From contig NZ_RDSM01000001.1 of NCBI RefSeq assembly GCF_004115155.1, positions 620,001-684,000 on the forward strand: DNA of 64,000 nt, read 5' to 3'. Numbering within the stretch: position 1 is the stretch's first letter; the number at the start of each line of letters is the position of its first letter. This document shows positions 63,787-64,000 of the stretch, in pieces. The stretch is from Granulicella sibirica (lineage in GTDB: Bacteria; Acidobacteriota; Terriglobia; Terriglobales; Acidobacteriaceae). Made by a program: the position numbers and the translations under genes. Under the pieces are notes generated by a model that saw only the letters and a program-made list of their open reading frames with translations, had not been told where the DNA came from and did no database searches.

Positions 63787-64000
63787 ATGGGCTTCCTCTC
63801 GCCATGGTTTCTACTTGGGCTCGGAGCGCTGGCGCTGCCGGTCTATGTTCATCTGCTGCGACGGCATACGACGGAGCCGCGTCCAGTAAGCTCGCTGATG
63901 TTCTTTGAGGCCGGGACACAGAGTTCGACGAAGCATCGAAGGCTGCGCTATCTGCTTCTGTTCGCGCTGCGTGCGCTCCTCGTGCTGCTCGCGGTCCTTG
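63787..64000 (+). CDS. BatA-like membrane protein (partial, runs off the window)
   Basis: Only the first 71 codons are present: GFLSPWFLLGLGALALPVYVHLLRR, then RPVSSLMFFE and RRLRYLLLFALRALLVLLAVL. These match the N-terminal BatA domain (two helices around a conserved R-R-lined loop) of proteins that continue into a VWA domain. Start ATG 63787 abuts the DUF58 stop. Confidence 0.85.
   Translation, partial: MGFLSPWFLLGLGALALPVYVHLLRRHTTEPRPVSSLMFFEAGTQSSTKHRRLRYLLLFALRALLVLLAVL

Overview
This window looks like chromosomal DNA of an Acidobacteriota bacterium, probably family Acidobacteriaceae (Terriglobus/Granulicella/Edaphobacter-like). This is inferred from the GC-rich, densely packed genes, a VWFA-related gene of the acidobacterial type, a MoxR/DUF58/BatA operon with DUF4159 and peptidase-like partners, and a two-ring flagellum of Gram-negative type. 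No rRNA, tRNA, CRISPR array, insertion sequence or phage gene was seen.

Layout. (1) 0.2-5.3 kb: a four-gene tripartite efflux operon (TolC-like, YtcA-like, HlyD/MdtN-like, FUSC/MdtO-like). (2) 5.4-8.8 kb: htpG convergent with a tannase/feruloyl-esterase-family gene. (3) 9.2-13.4 kb: a large secreted protein of unknown function followed by a secreted VWFA-related protein. (4) 13.4-18.4 kb: flbD-motA-motB on the minus strand, divergent from flagellin-fliD-fliS. (5) 18.5-20.2 kb: a decayed island (truncated TetR, monooxygenase tail, oxidoreductase N-terminal scrap) and an intergenic element whose relative lies at 53.6 kb. (6) 20.2-46.3 kb: nearly all structural, export and switch genes on the minus strand in three blocks: flgM-flgN-flgK-flgL; flgF-G-A-H-I-J; and fliN-O-P-Q-R-flhB-flhA-fliA-fliM-fliN/Y-HDOD. 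They are followed upstream by flgB-C-fliE-F-H-I-J-K-flgD-E. (7) 46.3-51.5 kb: a sigma-54 regulatory cascade (NtrC-like regulator, PAS histidine kinase, FleQ-like AAA+ protein), an OmpR-type regulator and a PilZ protein. (8) 51.5-53.4 kb: a second motA-motB pair. (9) 53.9-55.4 kb: a multicopper oxidase. (10) 55.6-64 kb: a MoxR-type operon (DUF4159, VWA membrane protein, caspase-like protein, TPR metalloprotease, MoxR, DUF58, BatA) running off the window.

The flagellar genes fit a hierarchy. Candidate sigma-54 sites (GG-N10-GC with TTGCA) precede the fliN-fliO export/switch operon and the flgF rod/ring operon. A candidate sigma-28 signature (TGAA-N16-GMCGATAG) precedes flgM and flagellin, and a weaker version precedes the second motA. 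FliA and its inhibitor FlgM are both present.

Several core parts are unusual. fliG is absent from its expected slot between fliF and fliH and from the whole window. FliM lacks the N-terminal CheY-binding peptide, and no chemotaxis gene is present. FlgH has no cysteine and so cannot be a lipoprotein. FliO has no membrane segment. The FleQ-like activator has no DNA-binding domain. Three SpoA-domain proteins and two stator pairs are encoded. The other notable item is a pair of related intergenic elements at 19.9-20.1 kb and 53.6-53.8 kb that share an exact 20-mer, exact spacing to a CTTGACAAG palindrome, and a further diverged block.
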